Shown here: piece by piece, positions 1 through 5,479 of the stretch
Position numbering within the stretch: the stretch's first letter is position 1
Layout: each line of letters opens with the position of its first letter
Made by a program: the position numbers and the translations under genes
Source: an uncultured Lachnospiraceae bacterium
GTDB taxonomy: Bacteria; Bacillota; Clostridia; Lachnospirales; Lachnospiraceae
Length of the DNA: 13,190 nucleotides
Assembly: GCA_937901625.1 (NCBI GenBank)
Contig: CALDIE010000198.1
Span: forward strand, 1-13,190
Direction: 5' to 3'
Notes under the pieces: generated by a model
Database searches by the model: none
Told to the model about the DNA's origin: nothing
Seen by the model: only the letters and a program-made list of their open reading frames with translations

Positions 1-2
1 CT

Positions 3-572
3 GTATGGGATGGCGGGGCGCTGATCAAATGCTGCACAAACGGCTCCTCGGAATTCATGGCCGAGGCCGCCGGGTCTCTCGTGGGGATCATCTACAATGT
101 GCAGCTGCTCAAATACGCGGGCGAAGACGGTATCGTCATCTACGGACTGCTGATGTATGTCAGTCTGATTTTCTCCGCTATCTTTGTAGGCTATTCCAAC
201 GGGATCGGGCCGGTAATCAGCTATCATTACGGCGCGCAGAATCACGGGGAACTCCGGAACCTGAGAAAAAAGAGTCTGTTCCTCATCGGACTCACGTCCG
301 CTGCGATGTTTGTTCTCTCTGAATTGCTTGCTCATCCACTTTCCGCCCTGTTTCTGCAAGGCGCGGCAACGCTGGTGCCGGACGCCGTGCATGCATTCAG
401 AATTGTTTCTGCCGCGTATCTGTTCACGGGCGTGGCTATTTTCAGTTCCTCTCTCTTTACAGCTCTGAGTAACGGCGAGGTATCGGCGCTGATCGCCTTT
501 TTACGGACATTTGTTTTCGAGCTTGGGGCTGTGCTTCTGCTGCCGATGCTTTTTGGCGTGGACGGTATCTGG
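3..572 (+). pseudogene. MATE family efflux transporter, C-terminal half only, 3' end lost
   Basis: This is the part of the fused frame that belongs to a multidrug and toxin extrusion (MATE/NorM-type) drug:cation antiporter of the cytoplasmic membrane. It shows the second-half MATE signature CTNGSSEF at the left edge, the GYSNGIGPVISYHYGAQN segment typical of the family, and about four hydrophobic helices. Family members are about 450 residues long; only roughly 190 are visible, with the beginning outside the window. The family motif LLPMLFGVDGIW is reached at 555-572, where a normal MATE would continue into its last helix; here the sequence becomes a glucosidase. Whether the gene is truly broken in the genome or only joined wrongly in the assembly cannot be decided from the sequence. 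Confidence 0.75.
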
Positions 573-2090
573 TTTTCGCCCATTTACCCATCACCCAATG
601 CGGACTTCGGATACGATATCTCTGATTACCGCAACATCCATCCGGATTACGGCGATATGGATCAGTTTAAAAAAGTGCTCCACAGAGCGCACGAGCTGGG
701 TCTAAAGGTGATCATGGATCTGGTGGTCAACCACACCTCCGATGAGCACCCCTGGTTTTTGGAAAGCCGGAAAGGGAAGGACAATCCATACAGTGATTAT
801 TATATCTGGCGGGACGGAAAAGGTCCGGACGGGAAGGTGCCCCCGAACAACTGGGACAGCCTCTTTGAGGGGGAAGCATGGGAGTATGACGAGACCCGAG
901 GACAGTATTATCTGCATCTTTTTGCGAAGAAGCAGCCCGATCTGAATATGGATAATCCCAAGGTGCGGGAGGAAGTGAAGGGAATTCTTCGCTTCTGGCT
1001 GGATATGGGGGTGGATGGATTCAGAGAAGATGTGATCAATTTTATCTCCAAAGCGGAGGGACTTCCCGACGGACTTCCCTTTGTGCCGGTGGCCAACGGG
1101 ATGCCGTATTACAAAGACGGTCCGCATATCCATGAATATATGGCGGAGTTTCGAAAGGTCTGCGAGGAGTATGACTGCTTCCAGATCGGTGAAGGTCCGA
1201 TGACTTCCGTAAAATCCGCGGCGAAGTATTTAACCGGGGCGACCAAGTCGTTAGATATGATGTTTTCCTTTGACCACATGATGGCAGACTGTCTCTATAC
1301 GGAATATATGCATCGACCCTTTGACCTCAGGAAGTTAAAAAAGGCCTGGAGCAAATGGCAAAAGGCGCTGGCAAAAGAAGGGTGGAATTCACTGTATCTC
1401 GAAAATCATGATCACCCGAGGATCATCAGCCGTTACGGAAACGAGCGTTTTCACAGAGAAAGCGGAACGATGTTAGCGGCGGCATTTCTCTTTCAGAGGG
1501 GAACGCCTTTTATCTACCAGGGTCAGGAGATCGGCATGACCAATATCCGTCTGCGCTCCATCGACCGCTATATCGATGTATCTTCAAAGACCAACTACGA
1601 GCGCTACCATACGAAGGATCCGGAAAAGAAAAGGATGAAGAGGATCCATTTGTCCAGCCGCGACTCCGCCCGTACGCCGATGCAGTGGAGCGCCGGAAAA
1701 TACGCGGGTTTTTCCACCGTAAAGCCGTGGTTCTATGTCAATCCGAATTATAAGAAGATCAATGTGGCGGATGAGGAGAAAGATCCGGAGAGCATTTTAA
1801 ATTTCTACCGTCGCGCACTGGCTTTGAGAAAGCACAGCAAAACGCTTCTTTACGGGGATTACAGGGAGCATGAAGAGAAGCGGGCGGATCTGTACGAGTA
1901 TTCAAGGCGTTACGAAAAGCAGGCGGTACTGGTGCTGTGTAACTTTACGGAGAAGGAGATCCCTTTCCATATTCCGGCTGAGTATGCGGGATGTAAGAAA
2001 AAACTTCTGCTCGGAAACTATGCGGAGCGCGGAAAAGCGTCCGTTTTACGCCCTTACGAAACACGTATTTACGGGATTGTAAGAGGTTAA
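3..2090 (+). CDS. Chimeric frame: MATE transporter C-terminal half fused to GH13 oligo-1,6-glucosidase (5' partial)
   Basis: The frame is open from the left edge to a TAA at 2088-2090. Codons before the ATG at 57 already read as MATE sequence (CTNGSSEF), so that ATG is not a true start. Residues below count from it. Residues 1 to about 166 are MATE-like; from about 167 the protein is a GH13 glucosidase that would cleave terminal alpha-1,6 bonds of isomalto-oligosaccharides in the cytoplasm. Visible GH13 elements are region I DLVVNH (D221, H226), the nucleophile D325 in GFREDVIN, the acid/base E379 in IGEGP and D452 in ENHDHPR. In this family a Val right after the nucleophile, as here, goes with alpha-1,6 preference. 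The usual first 45-50 residues (VYQIYPRSF and the Ca-site DSNGDGIGDL type loop) are missing and replaced by MATE sequence, so as written the enzyme would probably not fold normally. The domain calls are firm; the intactness of the gene is doubtful. Confidence 0.85.
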   Translation, partial: VWDGGALIKCCTNGSSEFMAEAAGSLVGIIYNVQLLKYAGEDGIVIYGLLMYVSLIFSAIFVGYSNGIGPVISYHYGAQNHGELRNLRKKSLFLIGLTSAAMFVLSELLAHPLSALFLQGAATLVPDAVHAFRIVSAAYLFTGVAIFSSSLFTALSNGEVSALIAFLRTFVFELGAVLLLPMLFGVDGIWFSPIYPSPNADFGYDISDYRNIHPDYGDMDQFKKVLHRAHELGLKVIMDLVVNHTSDEHPWFLESRKGKDNPYSDYYIWRDGKGPDGKVPPNNWDSLFEGEAWEYDETRGQYYLHLFAKKQPDLNMDNPKVREEVKGILRFWLDMGVDGFREDVINFISKAEGLPDGLPFVPVANGMPYYKDGPHIHEYMAEFRKVCEEYDCFQIGEGPMTSVKSAAKYLTGATKSLDMMFSFDHMMADCLYTEYMHRPFDLRKLKKAWSKWQKALAKEGWNSLYLENHDHPRIISRYGNERFHRESGTMLAAAFLFQRGTPFIYQGQEIGMTNIRLRSIDRYIDVSSKTNYERYHTKDPEKKRMKRIHLSSRDSARTPMQWSAGKYAGFSTVKPWFYVNPNYKKINVADEEKDPESILNFYRRALALRKHSKTLLYGDYREHEEKRADLYEYSRRYEKQAVLVLCNFTEKEIPFHIPAEYAGCKKKLLLGNYAERGKASVLRPYETRIYGIVRG

Positions 2091-2166
2091 GGTGTATCCT
2101 CAATTAGGGGATGGAGACGATATTTTCAGACAATAGCCCAAGGGAAAATGTGTAAAAAAAGCAAAG

Positions 2167-2297
2167 TTATCCACGTTGTCGACAAAGATTGTGGATAAAT
2201 GCTGTGGAAAATCGGATGTTTTGGCAGACAAATGGCTAAAACCAGCCAATGTGGATGGCAAACCCCGGGACTCTATATTATGTGGAAATGTTGATAA
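2167..2297. other. DnaA-box cluster, oriC-like or DnaA-titration site
   Basis: Six 9-mers resemble the DnaA box TTATCCACA. They are TTATCCACG (2167-2175, +, 8/9), TGTGGATAA (2190-2198, -, perfect), TGTGGAAAA (2203-2211, -, 8/9), TGTGGATGG (2250-2258, -, 7/9), TGTGGAAAT (2281-2289, -, 7/9) and TGTTGATAA (2289-2297, -, 8/9). The first two face each other around a perfect palindrome TTGTCGACAA (2176-2185). Such density is typical of DNA bound by the initiator DnaA, either a replication origin or one of the non-origin DnaA-box clusters known in Bacillus. No dnaA or dnaN gene is in view, so the role is inference. Confidence 0.6.
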
Positions 2298-2329
2298 TTA
2301 CTTTTTGTGAGGATATATTGTTGCGCAGA

Positions 2330-2353
2330 ATTGTCAACCGGATTGTCAACCGG
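2330..2353 (+). repeat. 12-bp perfect tandem repeat, two copies
   Basis: ATTGTCAACCGG occurs twice head to tail (2330-2341 and 2342-2353) without mismatch, just after the AT-rich stretch that follows the DnaA-box cluster. It could be an iteron-like protein-binding site or a chance duplication. Function unknown. Confidence 0.8.
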
Positions 2354-2449
2354 GAATACAGCACCTTATGACAGAAACAGGTAATACTACAATAGATCAG
2401 GTTGGAGGCAAAAGATTCTTTTGACCTTAACATCAAAATATACATAAAC

Positions 2450-2454
2450 GGAGG
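2450..2454 (+). promoter_or_regulatory. Ribosome binding site of the Nudix gene
   Basis: GGAGG lies 5 nt before the ATG at 2460. It supports this start although the first 30 or so residues are low-complexity and not part of the Nudix fold. A second ATG at 2455 in another frame stops after two codons. Confidence 0.7.
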
Positions 2455-2459
2455 ATGAG

Positions 2460-3164
2460 ATGATAGCGGAGAAAGAACAGAAAACGGAACCCAACACAGA
2501 ACCCAACACGGAACCCAACACGGAACAGAACACAACACCCGGCACAACAGCCGAAACCCTGCTCGAAAAAGAGAATGAGGCGCTCCGGTGCACCCCGGTG
2601 GAGGTAGAACATGTAATTACGGATGAGTGGATCGATTTTAAGAAGATCCGGCTGCGTATGCCGGACGGAAATGAATTTGAGCCGTATTACGGATTCAGCA
2701 GAAGGAGTTACGTTGTGGTGGTAGCCAGCGATGAGGAGGGGAAGTATCTCTGCGTAAGGCAGTATCGCCACGGGATCGATCGGGTGACAACGGAATTTGT
2801 GGCCGGAGGGATCGCGATCGACGGGAAGGAAGGATATACAAAAGATCCCCTTCATACGATCACGACGGAGGATGCCTTAGAGACGGCCAAACGCGAACTG
2901 GAGGAGGAGACGGGATATGTTTCCGATGAGTGGAGGCACCTGTTGACGGTTCCTTCCGAGGCAACGATCGCGGACAATTACGCGTATCTTTTTGTGGCAA
3001 GAAATTGCCGGAAAGTCAGCCCCCAGAAGCTCGATGAAATGGAATTTGTAAGAGTGCATCTCTACGAGGCATCGGAGATCGAGGAGATGATCAGGGACGG
3101 AGAATTCGCTCAGGCAATCCACTCTCTGGCCTGGCTTTTAAGCCTTCGCAGAGAGAAAAAATGA
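2460..3164 (+). CDS. Nudix hydrolase, ADP-ribose pyrophosphatase-like
   Basis: A 234-residue cytoplasmic Nudix hydrolase. Its style (an AGG motif followed by the Nudix box in an ADP-ribose/ADP-sugar pyrophosphatase-like frame) suggests cleavage of ADP-ribose or a related nucleotide sugar to AMP plus sugar phosphate, using Mg2+. The substrate is inferred from family resemblance. The Nudix box is visible as E137 x7 R145-E146 x2 E149-E150 x G152, with AGG at 115-117. In the canonical box a Gly sits 6 residues before the first Glu; here G117 is 20 residues before E137, so about 14 residues (around KEGYTKDPLHTITT) are inserted in the loop. Residues about 9-24 are a TEPN/TEQN tandem repeat, likely a disordered tail. 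The gene has its own GGAGG site and stands alone, converging with map 36 bp downstream. Function as a Nudix enzyme is secure; specificity is not. Confidence 0.88.
   Translation: MIAEKEQKTEPNTEPNTEPNTEQNTTPGTTAETLLEKENEALRCTPVEVEHVITDEWIDFKKIRLRMPDGNEFEPYYGFSRRSYVVVVASDEEGKYLCVRQYRHGIDRVTTEFVAGGIAIDGKEGYTKDPLHTITTEDALETAKRELEEETGYVSDEWRHLLTVPSEATIADNYAYLFVARNCRKVSPQKLDEMEFVRVHLYEASEIEEMIRDGEFAQAIHSLAWLLSLRREKK
2484..2531 (+). repeat. 12-bp x 4 coding tandem repeat in the Nudix gene
   Basis: Four in-frame copies of a 12-bp unit (ACGGAACCCAAC, one copy with ACAGAA, the last ending ACGGAACAGAAC) encode TEPN-TEPN-TEPN-TEQN. Because the unit is a multiple of three, slippage would change the tail length without breaking the frame. 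Confidence 0.9.
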
Positions 3165-3200
3165 GTTTGTTTGAATAAGACCATAGTATTCTGTTTGTCC

Positions 3201-4076
3201 CTACCTGGAAATGATCTCATTTCCGTTTTCCGTAATGATCAGGTGATGCTCCCATTGAGCGGACAAAGATCCATCCTCCGTACGTACCGTCCAGCCGTCA
3301 TCTTCATCTGTATAATTTTCCGGACCGCCGAGGTTGATCATCGGCTCTATGGTAAAACTCATGCCCGGTACGATCAGATGACCCGTACCCGGAACGCCGA
3401 TGTGCGCCACCCAGGGATCTTCATGGAAGTCCACACCGCAGCCATGTCCGCCGATATTTTGAACCACGGAGAATCCGTGCTCTACCGAAATCTCAAAGAT
3501 CCTGTGCGCAAAGTCTCCCATGGGTGTCCAGGGCTGCGCGAGGCGGACGGCCTCTTCAAGAGCGAACTTCGTTACCTCCACGAGTTCTTTTGCTCTCGGA
3601 TCCACATCGCCGATCATATACATTCTGGAGGCGTCACCGTAATAGCCGTTGTAGATCGTGGTACAGTCCACATTTACGATGTCGCCGGATCTTAAGATCG
3701 TTTTTTCATCGGGGATCCCGTGGCATACGACATCGTTGATGGAGATACATACGCTCTTCGGATATCCCTCGTAGTTTAAAGGAGCCGGAATACCGCCTAA
3801 CTCTCTGGTCTTCTCTTCAACGATCCGGTTTAACTCCCCGGTGGAAACGCCCTCTTTGACATGGGCTTCCACGGTATCGAGAATAATGGTATTGATCTCG
3901 CCGGCTTTGCGAATACCGTCCAACTGCTCTTTGGTTTTGATCATCTCGATATCGGGGGAGATGATCTTGTGATTTGCCATACAGATAGTCTTGATCCTGT
4001 CGTCAAAAGCCATATGACATTTCTTGTATTTTTTTTGGCTGCCGCACCAGCATGCGTCATTAGAACCGATCTTCAT
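3201..4076 (-). CDS. map: Type I methionine aminopeptidase with N-terminal SEC-C zinc motif
   Basis: Removes the initiator methionine from nascent proteins in the cytoplasm, a dinuclear-metal peptidase of family M24A. With the start chosen here it has 291 residues. An N-terminal SEC-C motif (C9-x-C11 ... C20-H21) precedes the catalytic domain; such SEC-C extensions are known in clostridial MAPs and are thought to bind zinc and help ribosome association. Metal ligands expected from E. coli MAP are all present: D137 and D148 (VDCTT...GDAS), H211 (GHGCG), E244 (FTIEP) and E276 (SAQWEH); H119 (CHGIP) and H218 (FHED) match the substrate-contact histidines. The ATG at 4076 is preferred over the one at 4109 because AAGGAG lies 10 nt upstream, the family usually begins with MKIG..D.CWCGS, and the promoter's -10 lies only about 20 bp before 4109. 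The gene seems to be monocistronic. Confidence 0.93.
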   Translation of the reverse strand: MKIGSNDACWCGSQKKYKKCHMAFDDRIKTICMANHKIISPDIEMIKTKEQLDGIRKAGEINTIILDTVEAHVKEGVSTGELNRIVEEKTRELGGIPAPLNYEGYPKSVCISINDVVCHGIPDEKTILRSGDIVNVDCTTIYNGYYGDASRMYMIGDVDPRAKELVEVTKFALEEAVRLAQPWTPMGDFAHRIFEISVEHGFSVVQNIGGHGCGVDFHEDPWVAHIGVPGTGHLIVPGMSFTIEPMINLGGPENYTDEDDGWTVRTEDGSLSAQWEHHLIITENGNEIISR

Positions 4077-4086
4077 GGGTTGTACT

Positions 4087-4092
4087 CTCCTT
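4087..4092 (-). promoter_or_regulatory. Ribosome binding site deciding the map start
   Basis: On the minus strand AAGGAG lies 10 nt upstream of the ATG at 4076. The competing ATG at 4109 has only a GGGGGA stretch about 7 nt upstream, and it would leave a leader of only about 10 nt after the predicted promoter. Confidence 0.6.
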
Positions 4093-4127
4093 CTTTTTCT
4101 CTTTCTCATAGACAGATCCCCCGGGTT

Positions 4128-4136
4128 ATTATATCA
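4128..4136 (-). promoter_or_regulatory. Extended -10 promoter of map
   Basis: The minus strand reads TGATATAAT, a perfect -10 hexamer with the TGn extension. No good -35 lies at 17 bp, which is common for extended -10 promoters. Transcription would begin near 4120 and give a leader of about 45 nt before the start at 4076. Confidence 0.6.
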
Positions 4137-4175
4137 CAATTTCCGTAAACGGTAGGTATTTTTGGCTTATAAACG

Positions 4176-4218
4176 CGAAAGGGCGGCATCCCGATCATCT
4201 CGGAGGTGCCGCCTTTCG
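4176..4218 (-). terminator. Imperfect long hairpin between degV and map, probable degV terminator
   Basis: Arms CGAAAG-GCGGCA and their complements (4176-4188 with one bulged G, and 4206-4218) form a long stem, extended inward by CCGA/TCGG around a TCATC loop. It lies 37 bp after the degV stop and upstream of the map promoter, the right place for a terminator. The U tract on the minus strand is weak (CGTTTATAAG), so termination efficiency is uncertain. Confidence 0.5.
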
Positions 4219-4254
4219 TATGCAAAAGATTCGGTAAAGACAACACTAAGGTTG

Positions 4255-5154
4255 TCAGGATGTGGTCGAGGGATCTCTTTCTTTTCCCATATAGGAGAGA
4301 ACGACTGCGCCCGGACCCGTGTGCAGTCCGATGGTACCGCCGAGCAGACGAACAATGACTTTACCCTTTAACTTCGGGAAGGTTTCCTCGATCATTGCCC
4401 TGGTTATTTCCGCTTCCTCGGGGGAACTGTGGTTGATGATGCAATAGCCGTCGTAGTCCGTGCCGTTCTCGGCGCGTTCGGCCATGATATCAACGATACG
4501 ACGGGCAACTTTCTTCTTGCCGCGCACTTTTTCCATGACTTCGATGACGCTGTCAGGGTTTAAGCGCATGACAGGGCAGATATTTAAAAGATTGCCGAGT
4601 GTGCCGGATGTCTTGGATACGCGGCCTCCGCGGATTAAGAAGGTTAAGTCGGATACGAAGAACCAGAGGTTCTGGCGGAGTTTGTTGGCTTCCACCCACT
4701 CATAAAGTTCGTCGATGCTCTTTCCCTCATCCCGCATATCCGCAAGGATCTCCATCAGGACACCGAAACCTCCGGTAGCGGAAGCGGAATCCACGATATA
4801 CATCTTACGATCCGGATATTTTTCCGCCAGAGTGGCTTTCGCGACCTGCGCGGAGTTGATGGTGCCGGAGATGCCGCTGGCCAGAGTAAGGTGAAGGATA
4901 TCCTTCCCCTCTGCCAGGATCGGCTCAAAGAGTTCCAGATACTGCGCGGTGCTGACCTGGGAACTGTGCCCTTCCTCTCCGGAGAGGATCCTTTTGTACA
5001 TCTGTTCCTGGGTGATGGATACGCCTATATTATCGTAGAAGTCGTCATTTCCGATGATAACATGGAAATAAGCCTTCCTGATGCCACGCTCCGCCAGACG
5101 TTCGTCACCCAGATCACAGGTAGAGCAACAGGTAAGTACATAATCGTTTGCCAT
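4255..5154 (-). CDS. DegV family fatty-acid-binding protein
   Basis: A 299-residue DegV (DUF194/EDD fold) protein. Members bind a long-chain fatty acid in the cleft between two domains; in Firmicutes some (FakB) present fatty acids to the kinase FakA, but no fakA is in this window, so that partner is only possible. Family marks seen are the N-terminal STCDL (residues 11-15, the usual DST.DL), HSSQVS (where TSQPS is usual), LASGISGTINSA for the head-group loop, VDSASATGG, and LIRGGRVSK. There is no signal peptide or membrane segment, so it is cytoplasmic. The start is supported by AAAGGA 8 nt upstream. It is transcribed divergently from addB with its own promoter at 5301-5329 and a leader of about 140 nt. 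Length is normal for the family. Confidence 0.92.
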   Translation of the reverse strand: MANDYVLTCCSTCDLGDERLAERGIRKAYFHVIIGNDDFYDNIGVSITQEQMYKRILSGEEGHSSQVSTAQYLELFEPILAEGKDILHLTLASGISGTINSAQVAKATLAEKYPDRKMYIVDSASATGGFGVLMEILADMRDEGKSIDELYEWVEANKLRQNLWFFVSDLTFLIRGGRVSKTSGTLGNLLNICPVMRLNPDSVIEVMEKVRGKKKVARRIVDIMAERAENGTDYDGYCIINHSSPEEAEITRAMIEETFPKLKGKVIVRLLGGTIGLHTGPGAVVLSYMGKERDPSTTS

Positions 5155-5188
5155 GATAGAGTTCCTTTCTGATATAAAAATTTGATAA

Positions 5189-5207
5189 ATGACGCAGGGG
5201 TCAAAAG
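5189..5207 (+). repeat. Direct repeat copy 1 (CAGGGGTCAAAAG)
   Basis: ATGA-CG-CAGGGGTCAAAAG; the last 13 bases are identical to the copy at 5408-5426, 219 bp away in the same orientation. Two bases in the middle differ. Possibly the end of a dispersed intergenic repeat. Confidence 0.65.
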
Positions 5208-5251
5208 GTACAAAACCCCGAATGCTTCAAAATTGCGGGAGTTTTGTCCCG
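5197..5251 (-). promoter_or_regulatory. Mutually exclusive hairpins in the degV leader
   Basis: Three pairings share bases: CGGGA/TCCCG (5236-5240 with 5247-5251), the longer ACAAAAC(T)CCCG type stem joining 5210-5220 with 5236-5247, and GGGGT/ACCCC (5197-5201 with 5215-5219). They cannot all form together. This may be a leader regulatory element or only a decayed repeat; it matches no riboswitch class that I recognise. Confidence 0.35.
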
Positions 5252-5276
5252 AAACGCAATGACATGCATGTAGTAT

Positions 5277-5301
5277 TCAAAACCGTATCACACGGTTTTG
5301 A
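5277..5301. promoter_or_regulatory. 10-bp palindrome overlapping the degV promoter, candidate operator
   Basis: Perfect arms TCAAAACCGT (5277-5286) and ACGGTTTTGA (5292-5301) flank a 5-bp centre ATCAC. The palindrome touches the last base of the degV -10 box and covers the predicted start site, an ideal position for a repressor. It could also form a hairpin at the 5' end of the transcript. No regulator gene is in the window. Confidence 0.6.
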
Positions 5302-5329
5302 TTATATAGACTTTGGAAGCGCTTGTAAA
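5301..5329 (-). promoter_or_regulatory. Sigma-A promoter of degV
   Basis: On the minus strand TTTACA (5324-5329), a 17-bp spacer and TATAAT (5301-5306) give a near-consensus promoter. Transcription would start near 5294, about 140 nt before the degV ATG. Confidence 0.75.
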
Positions 5330-5355
5330 GATGTTTTTTTCAGAAGAACCGGTCA

Positions 5356-5377
5356 CACAGGAAAGCGCACAGGAAAG
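5356..5377 (+). repeat. 10-bp direct repeats just upstream of the addB -35
   Basis: CACAGGAAAG occurs at 5356-5365 and 5368-5377 with a 12-bp period and abuts the -35 box at 5378. Placement would suit an activator or a multimeric regulator. No known factor is recognised. Confidence 0.6.
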
Positions 5378-5406
5378 TTGAAGGCGGCAATTCCCTTCGA
5401 TATAAT
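5378..5406 (+). promoter_or_regulatory. Sigma-A promoter of addB-addA
   Basis: TTGAAG (5378-5383), a spacer of exactly 17 bp and TATAAT (5401-5406). Transcription would start near 5413, giving a leader of about 67 nt before the addB ATG. Confidence 0.75.
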
Positions 5407-5407
5407 G

Positions 5408-5426
5408 ATGATACAGGGGTCAAAAG
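5408..5426 (+). repeat. Direct repeat copy 2 (CAGGGGTCAAAAG)
   Basis: ATGA-TA-CAGGGGTCAAAAG, matching the copy at 5189-5207. This copy begins just after the addB -10 box and covers the predicted start of addBA transcription. Confidence 0.65.
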
Positions 5427-5470
5427 TCATATCAGACGTATTACGGTAAAACGGTCAAAAAACAAGAAAC

Positions 5471-5475
5471 GAGGG
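5471..5475 (+). promoter_or_regulatory. Ribosome binding site of addB
   Basis: GAGGG lies 4 nt before the ATG at 5480. The spacing is short but usable. Confidence 0.5.
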
Positions 5476-5479
5476 TCTT

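Larger units (their letters stand above)
2091..2459. other. Intergenic region, 369 bp, with DnaA-box cluster and repeats
   Basis: No credible gene lies between the glucosidase stop and the Nudix start. The first 75 bp show nothing recognisable and no clear terminator. From 2167 to 2297 there is a cluster of DnaA-box-like 9-mers, then an AT-rich stretch (2291-2320), then a perfect 12-bp tandem repeat (2330-2353). A small hairpin with arms TGGCT/AGCCA lies at 2233-2248. No confident sigma-A promoter for the Nudix gene was found; TTGACC at 2421-2426 has no good -10 at the right distance. Confidence 0.6.
5155..5479. other. Divergent control region between degV and addB, 325 bp
   Basis: No gene is supported here. 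The region holds a strong-looking promoter on each strand, a perfect palindrome over the degV start site, competing hairpins in the degV leader, a 13-bp direct repeat present near both ends, and a pair of 10-bp direct repeats upstream of the addB -35. These are listed separately. Confidence 0.7.

Noticed and set aside
57..59. ATG at 57 as the start of the 677-residue frame
   Set aside because: The codons before it already encode conserved MATE sequence (CTNGSSEF) and no ribosome site precedes it; the gene starts outside the window.
2484..2531. Repeat array as a possible CRISPR
   Set aside because: The 12-bp units are contiguous, with no spacers, and are translated.
2278..2855. Minus-strand open frames over the Nudix gene, including a VLGSVLGSVLGS-type repeat protein
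   Set aside because: They are the complement of the TEPN repeat and the Nudix coding sequence; no ribosome site or family resemblance.
3165..3200. Bidirectional terminator between the convergent Nudix and map genes
   Set aside because: No inverted repeat with a U tract is visible in the 36-bp gap.
4077..4109. Upstream ATG of map at 4109, adding 11 mostly basic residues
   Set aside because: The ATG at 4076 has an AAGGAG site and gives the usual family N-terminus; 4109 would leave only about 10 nt of leader after the predicted promoter.
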